A stretch of 64,000 nt of DNA from Actinomadura luteofluorescens (GTDB lineage Bacteria; Actinomycetota; Actinomycetes; Streptosporangiales; Streptosporangiaceae), in NCBI RefSeq assembly GCF_013409365.1, contig NZ_JACCBA010000001.1, positions 372,001 to 436,000 on the forward strand, given 5' to 3'. The notes beneath the pieces were generated by a model. The model made no database searches, was not told the DNA's origin, and saw only the letters and a list, made by a program, of their open reading frames with translations. Below are positions 17,799 through 26,397 of the stretch, piece by piece. A program made the translations under genes and the position numbers. The stretch's first letter is position 1; the number at the start of each line of letters is the position of its first letter.

Positions 17799-18284
17799 TC
17801 AGTTCTCCAGGGCGGCGAACAAGCCGGGCTCGTAGGAGCCGCCCTGGTTGCGCGGGATCACTCCCAGCCGGTTGGCCGCGTTGATCATGGCCACCAGGTA
17901 GACCAGCGCGGCGATCTGGTCGTCGTCGAAGTGCTCGCGCACCCGGGCCCACGTGGCGTCCGAGACGCCCTGGTGGGCGTCGGCGAGCCGGGTGCCCTCC
18001 TCGGCCAGCGCCAGCGCGGCCCGCTCGGGCTCGGTGAAGACGGTCGACTCGCGCCAGGCGGCGACCAGGTGCAGCCGGACCGCGGTCTCCCCGGCGGCCG
18101 CGGCGTCCTTGGTGTGGAGGTCCACGCACCAGCCGCAGCCGTTGATCTGGCTGGCGCGCAGCATCACCAGCTCCTGGAGGTCGCGGGGCAGCGACGACTG
18201 CTGGATCGCCACGCTGACGGCGGCGAAGCGCTTGCCCACCTTGGCGGCGAACTCGTTGGTCATCAGGTTCAGACGGGGTTCCAT
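17799..18284 (-). CDS. AhpD-like alkylhydroperoxidase family protein
   Basis: A 161-residue carboxymuconolactone decarboxylase/AhpD-like protein. ATG 18284 follows AGGAGCAAGG. The motif QINGCGWCVDLHTKDA holds the full CxxC and the downstream His of active AhpD-type peroxidases. FTEPERAALALAEEGTRL and VYLVAMINAANRLGV are family signatures. It probably reduces organic peroxides with thiol donors in the cytoplasm. It is a paralogue of the protein at 12524-12979, which lacks that His. A 20-bp stem hairpin ends the transcript. Confidence 0.87.
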   Translation of the reverse strand: MEPRLNLMTNEFAAKVGKRFAAVSVAIQQSSLPRDLQELVMLRASQINGCGWCVDLHTKDAAAAGETAVRLHLVAAWRESTVFTEPERAALALAEEGTRLADAHQGVSDATWARVREHFDDDQIAALVYLVAMINAANRLGVIPRNQGGSYEPGLFAALEN

Positions 18285-18526
18285 GCCTTGCTCCTAGCCT
18301 GCCGGGGTGCGCGCCGCGCGGACCGTCCCGCGCGGCGTCCTGACGACCATGGAGATGCCGGTGCCCCGTCCCGCGTGACAGCGCGGGCACTGTGACGTAC
18401 GCCACCGGCCGGGCCCGGCCCGGGCTCGGGGCTCGCCCGTGGTGGTCGTTAGAGCCGGGTGTGGCCGGGTAGCCGTATGCGGTGGCCGGAGGATCCGGCG
18501 ACTGATCCGACACCGAGGGGGCGGAG

Positions 18527-18691
18527 TTGACCACGCCGGAGGAGAACGCTCCGAAGACCGAGAACACCGACCGGGCGGAGCCCGGCGAGGACCGGGAGCC
18601 GCGACCGGACGTGCGCACCGAACTGGGCGCCGAGCTCGAGGACAAGATGGCGGAGAAGGGCCTGTCGCGCGACGACTTCTCCGAGTCCTGA
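18527..18691 (+). CDS. Small acidic hypothetical protein (54 aa)
   Basis: A short frame from TTG 18527, preceded by GAGGGGGCGGAG, to TGA 18691. The product is highly charged: an N-terminal half rich in Pro/Glu/Asp, then a predicted amphipathic helix (TELGAELEDKMAEKGLSRDD). It has no Cys, membrane segment or signal. Codon third positions are G/C-rich as in genes around it, and the ribosome site is good. It sits between divergent ahpD and the NTF2-like gene, 40 bp before the latter. Function unknown; it could be a small regulatory or toxin-antitoxin-like protein, but nothing shows that. Confidence 0.45.
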   Translation: MTTPEENAPKTENTDRAEPGEDREPRPDVRTELGAELEDKMAEKGLSRDDFSES

Positions 18692-18731
18692 GGCGCGCGG
18701 GCGACCGGCACGGATGCGACGGGAGGACCTT

Positions 18732-19130
18732 GTGATCGGCGCGTTGTACGAGCGGTGGCTGCTGGAGATGTGGGCCGGGGACTTCGGGCTCGCCCGCGAC
18801 CTGGTCACGCCGGACTTCGTCGGGCACTGGCCGGGGCATGACGTGCACGGCGCCGACGAGCTGATCGACGTCCTGCGGCAGGGCCACGCGCCTTTCGAGG
18901 GCGTCACGGTGACGCTGGACGTGGGCCCGATCGTGGACGGGGACCAGGTCGCCGCCCGTTGGACGTTCGGCGGACGGTACAAGGGCGGCGTGCCGGGAGC
19001 GACCGCCCCGGAGGGCACGGACGTCTCCTTCGAAGGCCACGACGTCCTGCGCGCCGAAGGCGGCCGGTTCGCGGAGTACTGGGTGATCTCCGACGTCCGG
19101 GCCCTCGACCGCGCGCTCGGGACCGAGTGA
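18732..19130 (+). CDS. SnoaL/NTF2-like ester cyclase-family protein
   Basis: A 132-residue NTF2-fold protein. GTG 18732 is preferred because GGGAGGA stands 5 nt before it, while ATG 18714 has no ribosome site. The pattern WLLEMWAGDFGLARDLVTPDFVGHWPG with HGADELIDVLRQG and AEYWVISD is that of SnoaL-like polyketide cyclase/ester cyclase proteins. No polyketide genes are near, so a stand-alone hydrolase, isomerase or ligand-binding role is more likely. Confidence 0.75.
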   Translation: MIGALYERWLLEMWAGDFGLARDLVTPDFVGHWPGHDVHGADELIDVLRQGHAPFEGVTVTLDVGPIVDGDQVAARWTFGGRYKGGVPGATAPEGTDVSFEGHDVLRAEGGRFAEYWVISDVRALDRALGTE

Positions 19131-19146
19131 GTCTCCCCCGAACTCG

Positions 19147-19296
19147 TTACTCGGGCAGGGGCTGGAGGGTCGGGTCGCAGAGGCGGCAGCCCAGCATGCC
19201 CTGGTAGATGCCGTGCTCCGGGCAGCGCTCCAGGTGGCCATTGGACAGGTACAGGTCACCCTCGGACGTCCCCAGGGCTTCGAAGGTGTTGCCCAT
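19147..19296 (-). CDS. Small zinc-ribbon-like protein (49 aa)
   Basis: ATG 19296 to TAA 19147, six bases after the MMPL gene on the same strand, so most likely co-transcribed. The sequence ends with CPEHG-x6-GCRLCDPTL: a CxxH followed by CxxC is a four-ligand zinc knuckle. GACGAGG precedes the start. Such mini zinc ribbons often act as binding or adaptor modules; nothing more specific can be said. Confidence 0.6.
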   Translation of the reverse strand: MGNTFEALGTSEGDLYLSNGHLERCPEHGIYQGMLGCRLCDPTLQPLPE

Positions 19297-19302
19297 GCCT
19301 CG

Positions 19303-21426
19303 TCACCTGTCCCCCGGGGTGGAGGGGACGGCCTCGGCGTTTCCGGCGTCCTGCGGGTCGTGGGAGAAGCGGGCGGGCCACCATACCTTGGGGCCGATCA
19401 TCCGGACGAGCGCCGGGACCAGCAGGGACCGCACGACGAGCGTGTCCAGCAGCACGCCGAACGCGACGATGAACGCGATCTGCGCCAGGAACGACAGCGG
19501 GATGACGACCAGGGCGGCGAACGTGGCGGCCAGGACGACCCCCGCCGAGGTGATGACGCCGCCGGTCGCCGTCAGGCCGCGGAGCACGCCCTCCCGCACG
19601 CCCCAGCGCCGCGTCTCCTCCCGCACCCGTGACATGAGGAAGATGTTGTAGTCGACGCCGAGCGCGACCAGGAACACGAACCCGTAGAGCGGAACGGAGG
19701 CGTCCAGGCCGGTGAAGCCGAACAGATGGCGGAACACCAGGGCCGCGACGCCGAGCGTGGCGACGTAGTTCAGCGCGACGGTCGCGATGAGCAGGACGGG
19801 CAGCGGCAGCGAGCGCAGCAGCACCACCAGGATGACCAGGATGATCGCCAGGACGACCGGGATGATGACGGTCCGGTCGTGGGCGGCGGTGTCCTGGGTG
19901 TCGACCTGCTGGGCGGTGTAGCCCCCGACCTTCGCGTCCGCCCCGGGGACGCCGTGCACCGCGGTGCGCAGGCGCTTGAGGGCGGCCTTCGCGGCGTCGC
20001 TGTCGGCGGCCGCCTTCAGCGTCGCGTCGATCCGGACCCGCCCGTCCACGACCTTCGGCGGGCCGCCCGGGCGGCCGGACGCGCCGGCGGGCGCGGCGCC
20101 CGCGACGCCGTCGGTGCGTGCCGCGGCATCGGTCACGGCCTTGACCTGCGCCGCGTTGGCGATGATGACCGCCGGCTGGCCGGAGCCGCCGGGGAAGTGC
20201 TCGGAGAGCGTCCGCTGCGCGGCGACCGAGGGCGCGTCGTTGATGAACGTCTCGTCCAGCGGGACGCCGTGGGCGCGCAGCCCCGGGGCGAACGCGGCGC
20301 AGGCGATGAGGGCGATGCCCGTCGCGGCGACGACGCGGCGCGGGTGCAGGTCGACCAGGCGGGCGACGCGGGCCCACAGGCCCCTTCCCCCGTGGGCGCC
20401 CTCGGCCGGGGGCCTCGGCCTCGCGGGCCAGAACGCGGCCCGTCCGAGCACGACGAGGACCGCCGGGAGGAACGTCAGCGCGCTGAGGACGGCGCAGGCG
20501 ATGCCGATCGCGCCGACCGGCCCGAGGGCGCGGTTGTTGGTGAGGTTGCTGAGCAGCAGCGCGAGCAGGCCGAGCGCGACGGTGGCGCCGCTGGCGACGA
20601 TCGCGCCGAACGATCCGCGCACCGCCGCCCACCCGGCGGCGAAGCGGTCCCGGCCCGCGGCCGTCTCCTCCCGGAAGCGGGCCGCCAGCAGCAGCGCGTA
20701 GTCCGTGGCGGCGCCGATGACCAGGATCGACAGGATGCCCTGGACCTGGCCGTCGACCCGGACGACGTCGGCTTTGGCCAGCGCGTAGACCACCGCGCAC
20801 GCCAGGCCCAGCGCGAACACCGCCCCGAGGATGATCACGAGCGGGAGCAGGAAGCCGCGGTAGACCAGCAGCAGGATGACCAGGACGGTGACGAGCGCGA
20901 CGCCAAGCAGCAGCCCGTCGATGCCGGCGAAGGCGTCCGACAGGTCCGCCTGGGTGGCGGCCGGCCCGCTGATCTGCGCCTTCGTCCCGGGAACGGTCTC
21001 GGCGGACGCACGGACCCGGTCCAGCACGGCCGGCAGTTCGTCTCCGAGGTCGGGCCTGAGCGGGACGACGCCCTCGAGCGCCCGGCCGTCGTCCGAGCGG
21101 AGGGCCGGGGACGGCGTCCCGAGGGTGCCGGGCGCGCCGCGCAGGCCGGCGAGCGCACGGGTCGCCGCGTCGCGCTGGGCGTCGGAGACCCGGCCGTTCA
21201 CCGTCCACACGACGATGGCGGGCACGGTCTCCTTCTCGGCGAAGGCCTGCTGCTCCCGCAGGACCTGGGTGGACTCGGCGCTGCGCGGCAGGAAGGCCGC
21301 CTGGTCGTTGGTGGAGACCTCGCCGAGCTTCCCGGCATAGGGGCCGAAGGCACCGCCGATCGCCAGCCATATCAGGAGCAGAACTGCTGGTATCGCCCAG
21401 CGGACGGGGCGTGAGGGTGTCGGCAT
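19303..21426 (-). CDS. MMPL/RND family transporter
   Basis: A 707-residue membrane exporter. ATG 21426 (MPTPSRPVRWAIPAVLLLIW) follows GGGAGGAACCG. One TM helix comes first, then a roughly 130-residue extracytoplasmic loop, five TMs, a cytoplasmic linker, a second TM with loop and five more TMs: the duplicated RND layout of MmpL/YdfJ proteins. ILVIGAATDYALLLAARFREE and VALGVDYNIFLMSRVREE carry the paired Asp-Tyr proton-relay motifs of MMPL proteins. It exports a lipid or drug using the proton gradient. A divergent marR gene and shared operator suggest drug- or lipid-induced expression. Confidence 0.9.
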   Translation of the reverse strand: MPTPSRPVRWAIPAVLLLIWLAIGGAFGPYAGKLGEVSTNDQAAFLPRSAESTQVLREQQAFAEKETVPAIVVWTVNGRVSDAQRDAATRALAGLRGAPGTLGTPSPALRSDDGRALEGVVPLRPDLGDELPAVLDRVRASAETVPGTKAQISGPAATQADLSDAFAGIDGLLLGVALVTVLVILLLVYRGFLLPLVIILGAVFALGLACAVVYALAKADVVRVDGQVQGILSILVIGAATDYALLLAARFREETAAGRDRFAAGWAAVRGSFGAIVASGATVALGLLALLLSNLTNNRALGPVGAIGIACAVLSALTFLPAVLVVLGRAAFWPARPRPPAEGAHGGRGLWARVARLVDLHPRRVVAATGIALIACAAFAPGLRAHGVPLDETFINDAPSVAAQRTLSEHFPGGSGQPAVIIANAAQVKAVTDAAARTDGVAGAAPAGASGRPGGPPKVVDGRVRIDATLKAAADSDAAKAALKRLRTAVHGVPGADAKVGGYTAQQVDTQDTAAHDRTVIIPVVLAIILVILVVLLRSLPLPVLLIATVALNYVATLGVAALVFRHLFGFTGLDASVPLYGFVFLVALGVDYNIFLMSRVREETRRWGVREGVLRGLTATGGVITSAGVVLAATFAALVVIPLSFLAQIAFIVAFGVLLDTLVVRSLLVPALVRMIGPKVWWPARFSHDPQDAGNAEAVPSTPGDR

Positions 21427-21480
21427 CGGTTCCTCCCAGCGAGTTCGACCTGCCGCGGCCATACCCACAAATACCTCACT

Positions 21481-21515
21481 CATTAACTATCTCAATGATT
21501 GAGTTAATGTAATCT
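21481..21515. promoter_or_regulatory. MarR operator and promoter between MMPL and marR
   Basis: CATTAACT (21481-21488) and AGTTAATG (21502-21509) are inverted repeats, with an inner dyad CTCAA/TTGAG (21491-21503). TAATCT (21510-21515) is a good -10 hexamer 7 bp from the marR ATG, so the marR message may be leaderless. An AT-rich dyad in a GC-rich divergent promoter is the expected site for the adjacent MarR. Confidence 0.65.
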
Positions 21516-21522
21516 GATCGGC

Positions 21523-22017
21523 ATGGCCGAGGGAGCGGAGGAGACGGAGGGCCCCGCCGGCCTCCGGTCGTTCGCCGTCGAGCTGCGCCGGATGAACGCC
21601 GAGTTCAACCGGATCGCGCACGAGTTCGCCCATGCGAGCGGCCTGCATCCCACCGACGTCCAGGCCCTGGTCACGATCATGGACGCGCCGCTGCGCACCC
21701 CCGGCCGGCCGATGACCCCGGGGCGGCTGCGCGAGGAGCTGAACGTCACCTCCGGCGCGGTCACCGCCTGCCTCGACCGCCTCGAACGGCTCGGCCACAT
21801 CACCCGGACGCGCGACCCCGCCGACCGGCGGGTCGTCCATCTGCGCTACGAGCCGTCCGCGATGACCATGGGCCGCGCGTACTTCCGCCCGCTGGCGGAG
21901 AGCACCGAGGCGGCGCGGGCCGGCTTCACCGAGGAGGAACTGCGCCTCGTCCTGCGCTTCCTGCGCGCGATGAACGAGGAACTGTCGGCCCTGCGCACCC
22001 GCGATTCCGGCCGTTAG
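21523..22017 (+). CDS. MarR family transcriptional regulator
   Basis: A 164-residue winged-helix protein divergent from the MMPL exporter. Helix-turn-helix and wing: RPMTPGRLREELNVTSGAVTACLDRLERLGHITRTRDPADRRVVHLRY, with the conserved DxR(R)VV wing. No Shine-Dalgarno is visible; a -10 element ends 8 bp before ATG 21523, fitting a leaderless transcript. It probably represses both itself and the MMPL gene through the dyad at 21481-21509. Confidence 0.9.
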   Translation: MAEGAEETEGPAGLRSFAVELRRMNAEFNRIAHEFAHASGLHPTDVQALVTIMDAPLRTPGRPMTPGRLREELNVTSGAVTACLDRLERLGHITRTRDPADRRVVHLRYEPSAMTMGRAYFRPLAESTEAARAGFTEEELRLVLRFLRAMNEELSALRTRDSGR

Positions 22018-22029
22018 GGCGGCGACGCG

Positions 22030-22428
22030 CTAGGCGGGGCCGAGCAGGTCCCAGCGGTTGCCGGCCAGATCGAGGAAGACGGCGAGGCGTCCGTAGGGTT
22101 CGGTGCGGGGCGGGGAGACGAACTCGACGCCCGCGGCCGTCATGCGTGCGTGAGCGGCGTCGAAGTCCTCCACCCGCAGGAAGAACCCCACGCGCCCGGC
22201 GGCCTGGTTCCCGACCACGGCGGCCTGGCGCGGGCCGTCCGCGCGGGCGAGCAGGACGCCCGTCTCGGCGCCCGGCGGCCGGACGACCACCCACCGCTTG
22301 GGACGGCCGTCGTTGGTGAGCGAAGGCGAGTCCTCCACCAGGTCGAACCCGAGGGCGCCGGTGAAGAACGCGATGGCGTCGTCGTAGTCGTCCACGACGA
22401 TCGTGATGAGATCGAGCCGCACCATCAT
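22030..22428 (-). CDS. VOC family protein
   Basis: A 132-residue single VOC module. ATG 22428 (or the next codon, also ATG) opens MVRLDLITIVVDDYDDAIAFFTGALGFDLVED, the classic glyoxalase-fold start, and it ends in LAVFLDLAGNRWDLLG, the second module signature. Such proteins act as dimers in resistance or ring-cleaving reactions. It is convergent with marR (13-bp gap) and divergent from the methyltransferase gene with about 50 bp between the starts. Confidence 0.8.
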   Translation of the reverse strand: MMVRLDLITIVVDDYDDAIAFFTGALGFDLVEDSPSLTNDGRPKRWVVVRPPGAETGVLLARADGPRQAAVVGNQAAGRVGFFLRVEDFDAAHARMTAAGVEFVSPPRTEPYGRLAVFLDLAGNRWDLLGPA

Positions 22429-22480
22429 GAGGGTACGGTGCGCCGCGGTCGCGCGGCCGAGCAACGGAGGGACGTCCGGC

Positions 22481-23362
22481 ATGGACAAGACGGAGGGCAG
22501 CCGCACCGCCGTGCTCGTGTGCCAGGCCCGGGCCGTGGCCCACGGCCGCCTGGCCCCCGACCGGTTCGCCGATCCCACCGCGTCGGCGCTTCTGCGACCC
22601 GACGAGCTGGCCGCCGTCGAGCGGGTCCGCTCGGGAAGGCCCCCCGAAGGCTGGGGGCCCCGGATGGAGTACGAGTTCCTGCGGGCGACGGCCGAAGGCC
22701 TGGTGCCGCGCACGGTCGCCATCGACGATGCCGTCAGGGAGCGCACCAGCCCGCAGGTCGTGATCCTGGGCGCCGGCCTGGACGGACGGGCCTGGCGGAT
22801 GCCCGAGCTGGCCGGGGCCGCCGTGTTCGAGGTCGACCACCCCCGTTCCCAGGAGGACAAGCGGCAGCGCGCCGCGGGCCTCTCGTCGCCCGCCGGGAAG
22901 GTCGCCTTCGTACCCGTCGACTTCACGGCCGACAGGCTCGACGACTCCCTGAAGGCGGCCGGCCATCGGGCCGACCTGCCGACCACCTGGATCTGGGAGG
23001 GTGTGGTCCCCTACCTGACCCGCGCCGAGGTGGCGGCCACGGTGCGGGACCTCGCGGGGGCCTCCGCGCCGGGGAGCCGCCTCGTGGTCAACTACCAGTC
23101 ACCGTCGCCGGCCGCCTCGCTCGGCCGGCTGCTGGCCCGCGCGATGAGGCGGCTGTCCCGGCGGCCCGACCCGATGGCGCACGAACCCTGGAGGTCCGCC
23201 TGGACGCCGGCGGCGATGCGCGAGCTGCTGACCGGGCAGGGCTTCGCGGTGGTCGGCGACACCGACCTGCTCTCCCTGGCCGGGGCGCTCGCGCTGCCCG
23301 TCCGCAGCCGGCGGTCTCTCGGATCCGGCCGCGTCCTGGTGGCCGACCGCCGGGCCGGGTGA
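22481..23362 (+). CDS. Class I SAM-dependent methyltransferase (LCMT/TIGR00027 family)
   Basis: A 293-residue methyltransferase. ATG 22481 is preceded by GGAGGGACG. SRTAVLVCQARAVAHG matches the N-terminal R-T/S-A-x-x-x-A-x-x-RA of the putative SAM-dependent methyltransferase family common in mycobacteria and Actinomadura. VVILGAGLDGRAWRM is motif I, FEVDHPRSQEDKR motif II, and TWIWEGVVPYLT the WxxEGxxxYL signature. Substrates are leucine carboxyl termini or small molecules in relatives; here unknown. Confidence 0.85.
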   Translation: MDKTEGSRTAVLVCQARAVAHGRLAPDRFADPTASALLRPDELAAVERVRSGRPPEGWGPRMEYEFLRATAEGLVPRTVAIDDAVRERTSPQVVILGAGLDGRAWRMPELAGAAVFEVDHPRSQEDKRQRAAGLSSPAGKVAFVPVDFTADRLDDSLKAAGHRADLPTTWIWEGVVPYLTRAEVAATVRDLAGASAPGSRLVVNYQSPSPAASLGRLLARAMRRLSRRPDPMAHEPWRSAWTPAAMRELLTGQGFAVVGDTDLLSLAGALALPVRSRRSLGSGRVLVADRRAG

Positions 23363-23395
23363 CGCGAGGACCGCCCGTGGCGCTGAAGGAGGTGT

Positions 23396-23421
23396 CGGCG
23401 GGCCGGTCGCGTGGCCCGCCG
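23396..23421. terminator. Hairpin between convergent genes
   Basis: CGGCGGGCC (23396-23404) and GGCCCGCCG (23413-23421) form a 9-bp perfect stem with an 8-nt loop between the convergent methyltransferase and ZIP genes. No T-tract on either strand; a bidirectional terminator is plausible. Confidence 0.4.
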
Positions 23422-23476
23422 GCATGGGCCCCGCCTCCCGACACCGCCGGTCAACGAGGCGGGGCCCGCCCGCCGG

Positions 23477-24226
23477 TCAGGCGTGGGACAGGGCGAACGC
23501 CGCCAGGAACCCCACGACCATGATCAGACCGGTGAGCAGGTGGGTGTCCTCGTAGGCCTCGGGGATCATCGTGTCGGCGATCATGGTGAGGATGGCCCCG
23601 CCGGCCAGCGCGGTGATGCCGGCCAGGACGTCGTCCGGGGCGTCGCCGAGCACCGTGTGGCCCGTGATCGCCGCCAGGGCGCTGATCAGCGCGATCCCGC
23701 TCCACAGCCCGAAGACGTAGCCGCGGCCGCGCCCCGCGCGGCGCATCCCCGAGGCGCTGGAGAGTCCCTCGGGGACGTTGCTGATGAACACCGCGACCAC
23801 GGTGACGAGGCTGACCGCGCCGCCGCCCAGCAGGCTCGTGCCGATCACGATGGACTCGGGCACGCCGTCCAGCAGCGCGCCCAGCGCGATGGCGCTCCCC
23901 GATCCGGGCCGCTGCTCCTCCGACGGCTGCTGCCCGCCCGAGCGCTTGCGGTGCCGGGCGCCCCTCCAGGCCAGGAGGGCGTTGGCGCCGGCGTAGAGCA
24001 CCGCGCCGGTCACCGCCCCGATCGCCGTCGGGGTCAGCCCGCCCCGCTCGTTCGCCTCGGCGATCAGGTCGAACGACACCGCCGACACCAGGACACCGCT
24101 GCCGAACGCCATCACGCTCGCCACGATCCGGGCCGGGACGGGCACGAGGAATCCGGCCAGGGCCCCCATCACCAGCGCCGACCCGGCCAGCAGGCCCCAT
24201 CCTCCGGCCTGCAACGCTCCCTGCAC
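23477..24226 (-). CDS. ZIP family metal transporter
   Basis: A 249-residue, roughly eight-TM protein with the two ZIP transport-site helices: ALGALLDGVPESIVIG and AVFISNVPEGLSSASG, plus a later metal-site helix (SGIALISALAAITGH). The cytoplasmic loop between TM3 and TM4 is charged (RHRKRSGGQQ) rather than His-rich. It would carry zinc or another divalent metal across the membrane; direction and metal are not readable. It is transcribed alone. Confidence 0.88.
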   Translation of the reverse strand: MQGALQAGGWGLLAGSALVMGALAGFLVPVPARIVASVMAFGSGVLVSAVSFDLIAEANERGGLTPTAIGAVTGAVLYAGANALLAWRGARHRKRSGGQQPSEEQRPGSGSAIALGALLDGVPESIVIGTSLLGGGAVSLVTVVAVFISNVPEGLSSASGMRRAGRGRGYVFGLWSGIALISALAAITGHTVLGDAPDDVLAGITALAGGAILTMIADTMIPEAYEDTHLLTGLIMVVGFLAAFALSHA

Positions 24227-24282
24227 GGCACTCCCTTCCGGCCACGGCCCTCACGCCGACGGCCGATGGGCCGCCGCGGCGA

Positions 24283-24372
24283 CTACCCGTGGGCGTACTC
24301 GTCGACGTCCAGTTCGGCTGGCGACATCTGCGTCGATTTCACGGTGAAGTACGCGTACTGGGAGATCCGCAC
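24283..24372 (-). pseudogene. DUF4279-like N-terminal fragment
   Basis: A 29-codon frame from GTG 24372 to TAG 24283. The start VRISQYAYFTVKSTQMSPAE closely matches the opening of DUF4279 proteins, which continue for about 130 residues. Here the match stops after PAEL and the frame ends in DVDEYAHG. No further DUF4279 sequence was found on either side. It looks like a deletion remnant, though a short functional peptide cannot be excluded. Confidence 0.35.
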
Positions 24373-24445
24373 GCGGGCACCCTATACCGGCGCCCGGCGC
24401 CTCCCCCGTCCCGCTTCATGACGATGCGGGCCGCGGGCCGCCTGC

Positions 24446-24461
24446 TAGTAGGGTCGGCCGC
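24446..24461 (+). promoter_or_regulatory. Probable leaderless promoter of pentapeptide gene
   Basis: TAGTAGGGT (24446-24454) contains the -10-like TAGGGT (24449-24454). The ATG at 24462 lies 7 bp beyond, and no purine-rich ribosome site fits between, so transcription probably starts at or next to the start codon. Confidence 0.35.
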
Positions 24462-25136
24462 ATGCCCGCCTCTTCCCCGGTGAGAGAGCCCAAGCCTCCC
24501 CAGATCCCCTGCGGGCTCACGCCCGCCGGGAAGGTCGAGCGGCACGTCCGGCACGACGGCAAGTACCTTTCGCTGGACTACGGCGCGGACACCCTGTCCA
24601 TGGACGACCCGGACGGCGTCGAGGACGTCGAGTTCGAGCGCTGCCGCTTCACCCGGACCGTCTTCTCCGAGCTGGTCCTGCATCGGGCCGGGTTCGCCGA
24701 CTGCGCGTTCGGCGACGCCGACCTGGCGAACCTGCGGGCGTTCAACTCGCGGATGTTCAACGTGCGGATCATGAACGCGCGGATGACGGGGATGCGGCTC
24801 GCCGAGAGCGGTCTGCGGGACGTGCTGGTCGAGGGGTGCCGCGCCGACCTCACCGGCTTCAGGTACGCACGCCTGCGGGACGTCGTCTTCCGCGACTGCA
24901 ACCTGGCCGAGGCCACGTTCCAGTCCGCCGAGATGACCGACGTCCGGTTCGAGAACTGCCGGCTCGGCGGCGCCCAGTTCTCCGGGGCGAAGATGAGATC
25001 CGTCCGGTTCCGCGGCTGCGACCTGCGCGGCGTCGCCGGCCTGAGCTCCTTCCAGGGGGCGATCGTCGCGAGCGGCGACGCGATGAGCCTGCTGGACGCG
25101 TTCGCCGCGGAGCTCGGCATCACCATCGAGGACTGA
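24462..25136 (+). CDS. Pentapeptide-repeat protein
   Basis: A 224-residue protein with a continuous run of A(D/N)LxF-type pentapeptide repeats from about residue 50 to 200 (VEFERCRFTRTVFSELVLHRAGFADCAFGDADL in type; later DVVFRDCNLAEATFQSAEMTDVRFENCRL). These fold as a right-handed quadrilateral beta-helix that can mimic DNA, as in MfpA/Qnr gyrase-protecting proteins. It lacks the full length and surface pattern needed to call it Qnr. It ends with a short helical cap (AMSLLDAFAAELG). It converges with the CsoR-like gene. Confidence 0.85.
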   Translation: MPASSPVREPKPPQIPCGLTPAGKVERHVRHDGKYLSLDYGADTLSMDDPDGVEDVEFERCRFTRTVFSELVLHRAGFADCAFGDADLANLRAFNSRMFNVRIMNARMTGMRLAESGLRDVLVEGCRADLTGFRYARLRDVVFRDCNLAEATFQSAEMTDVRFENCRLGGAQFSGAKMRSVRFRGCDLRGVAGLSSFQGAIVASGDAMSLLDAFAAELGITIED

Positions 25137-25172
25137 CCGGCCGCCGGGAGGGCCCCGACCGGCGGGCCGGTC

Positions 25173-25949
<777 letters not shown>

Positions 25950-25993
25950 TCAGCTGAGGTCCGTCGGGGAAGGCACCTCTGAGGGGGAGCATC

Positions 25994-26383
25994 ATGGGTT
26001 ACGCGATCAGCGTCCGGCTGCACCGGCCGTTCGGCGAGACCGTCGAGCAGGTGCGCGCGGTCCTGAAGGACCAGGGCTTCGGCGTGCTGACCGAGATCGA
26101 CGTGCGGGCCACCCTGCGCGAGAAGCTCGGCGAGACGATGGAGGACTACCTCATCCTGGGAGCCTGCAACCCGCGGCTCGCGCACCGGGCACTCGGCGTC
26201 GACCGGCGGATCGGCCTGCTGCTGCCCTGCAACGTCGTCGTGCGCGCCGACGGTGAGGAGACCGTCGTGGAGGCGCTGGACCCGCAGGTCATGGTGTCGG
26301 TCAGCGACCGCCGCGACCTCGGACCCGTCGCCGACGAGGCGGCGGAGCGGCTCGCCGCCGCGTTGCGGCGGCTGGACGCCTGA
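25994..26383 (+). CDS. DUF302 domain protein
   Basis: A 129-residue DUF302 protein from ATG 25994 after GAGGGGGAG. Family features: VEQVRAVLKDQGFGVLTEIDVRATLREKLG, then YLILGACNPRLAHRALGVDRRIGLLLPCNVVVR with the conserved ACNP and LLPCNV cysteines. These two Cys could carry redox or sulfur chemistry. It is divergent from thioredoxin and the CsoR-like sensor with operators between them, a context often seen for DUF302. Exact activity unknown. Confidence 0.85.
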   Translation: MGYAISVRLHRPFGETVEQVRAVLKDQGFGVLTEIDVRATLREKLGETMEDYLILGACNPRLAHRALGVDRRIGLLLPCNVVVRADGEETVVEALDPQVMVSVSDRRDLGPVADEAAERLAAALRRLDA

Positions 26384-26397
26384 CCCCGCCACCGCGC

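Noticed and set aside
18313..18336. GCCGCGCGG/CCGCGCGGC hairpin upstream of the AhpD-like gene at 17799-18284
   Set aside because: A 9-bp GC stem with a 6-nt loop in a GC-rich leader is expected by chance and has no clear gene end to terminate.
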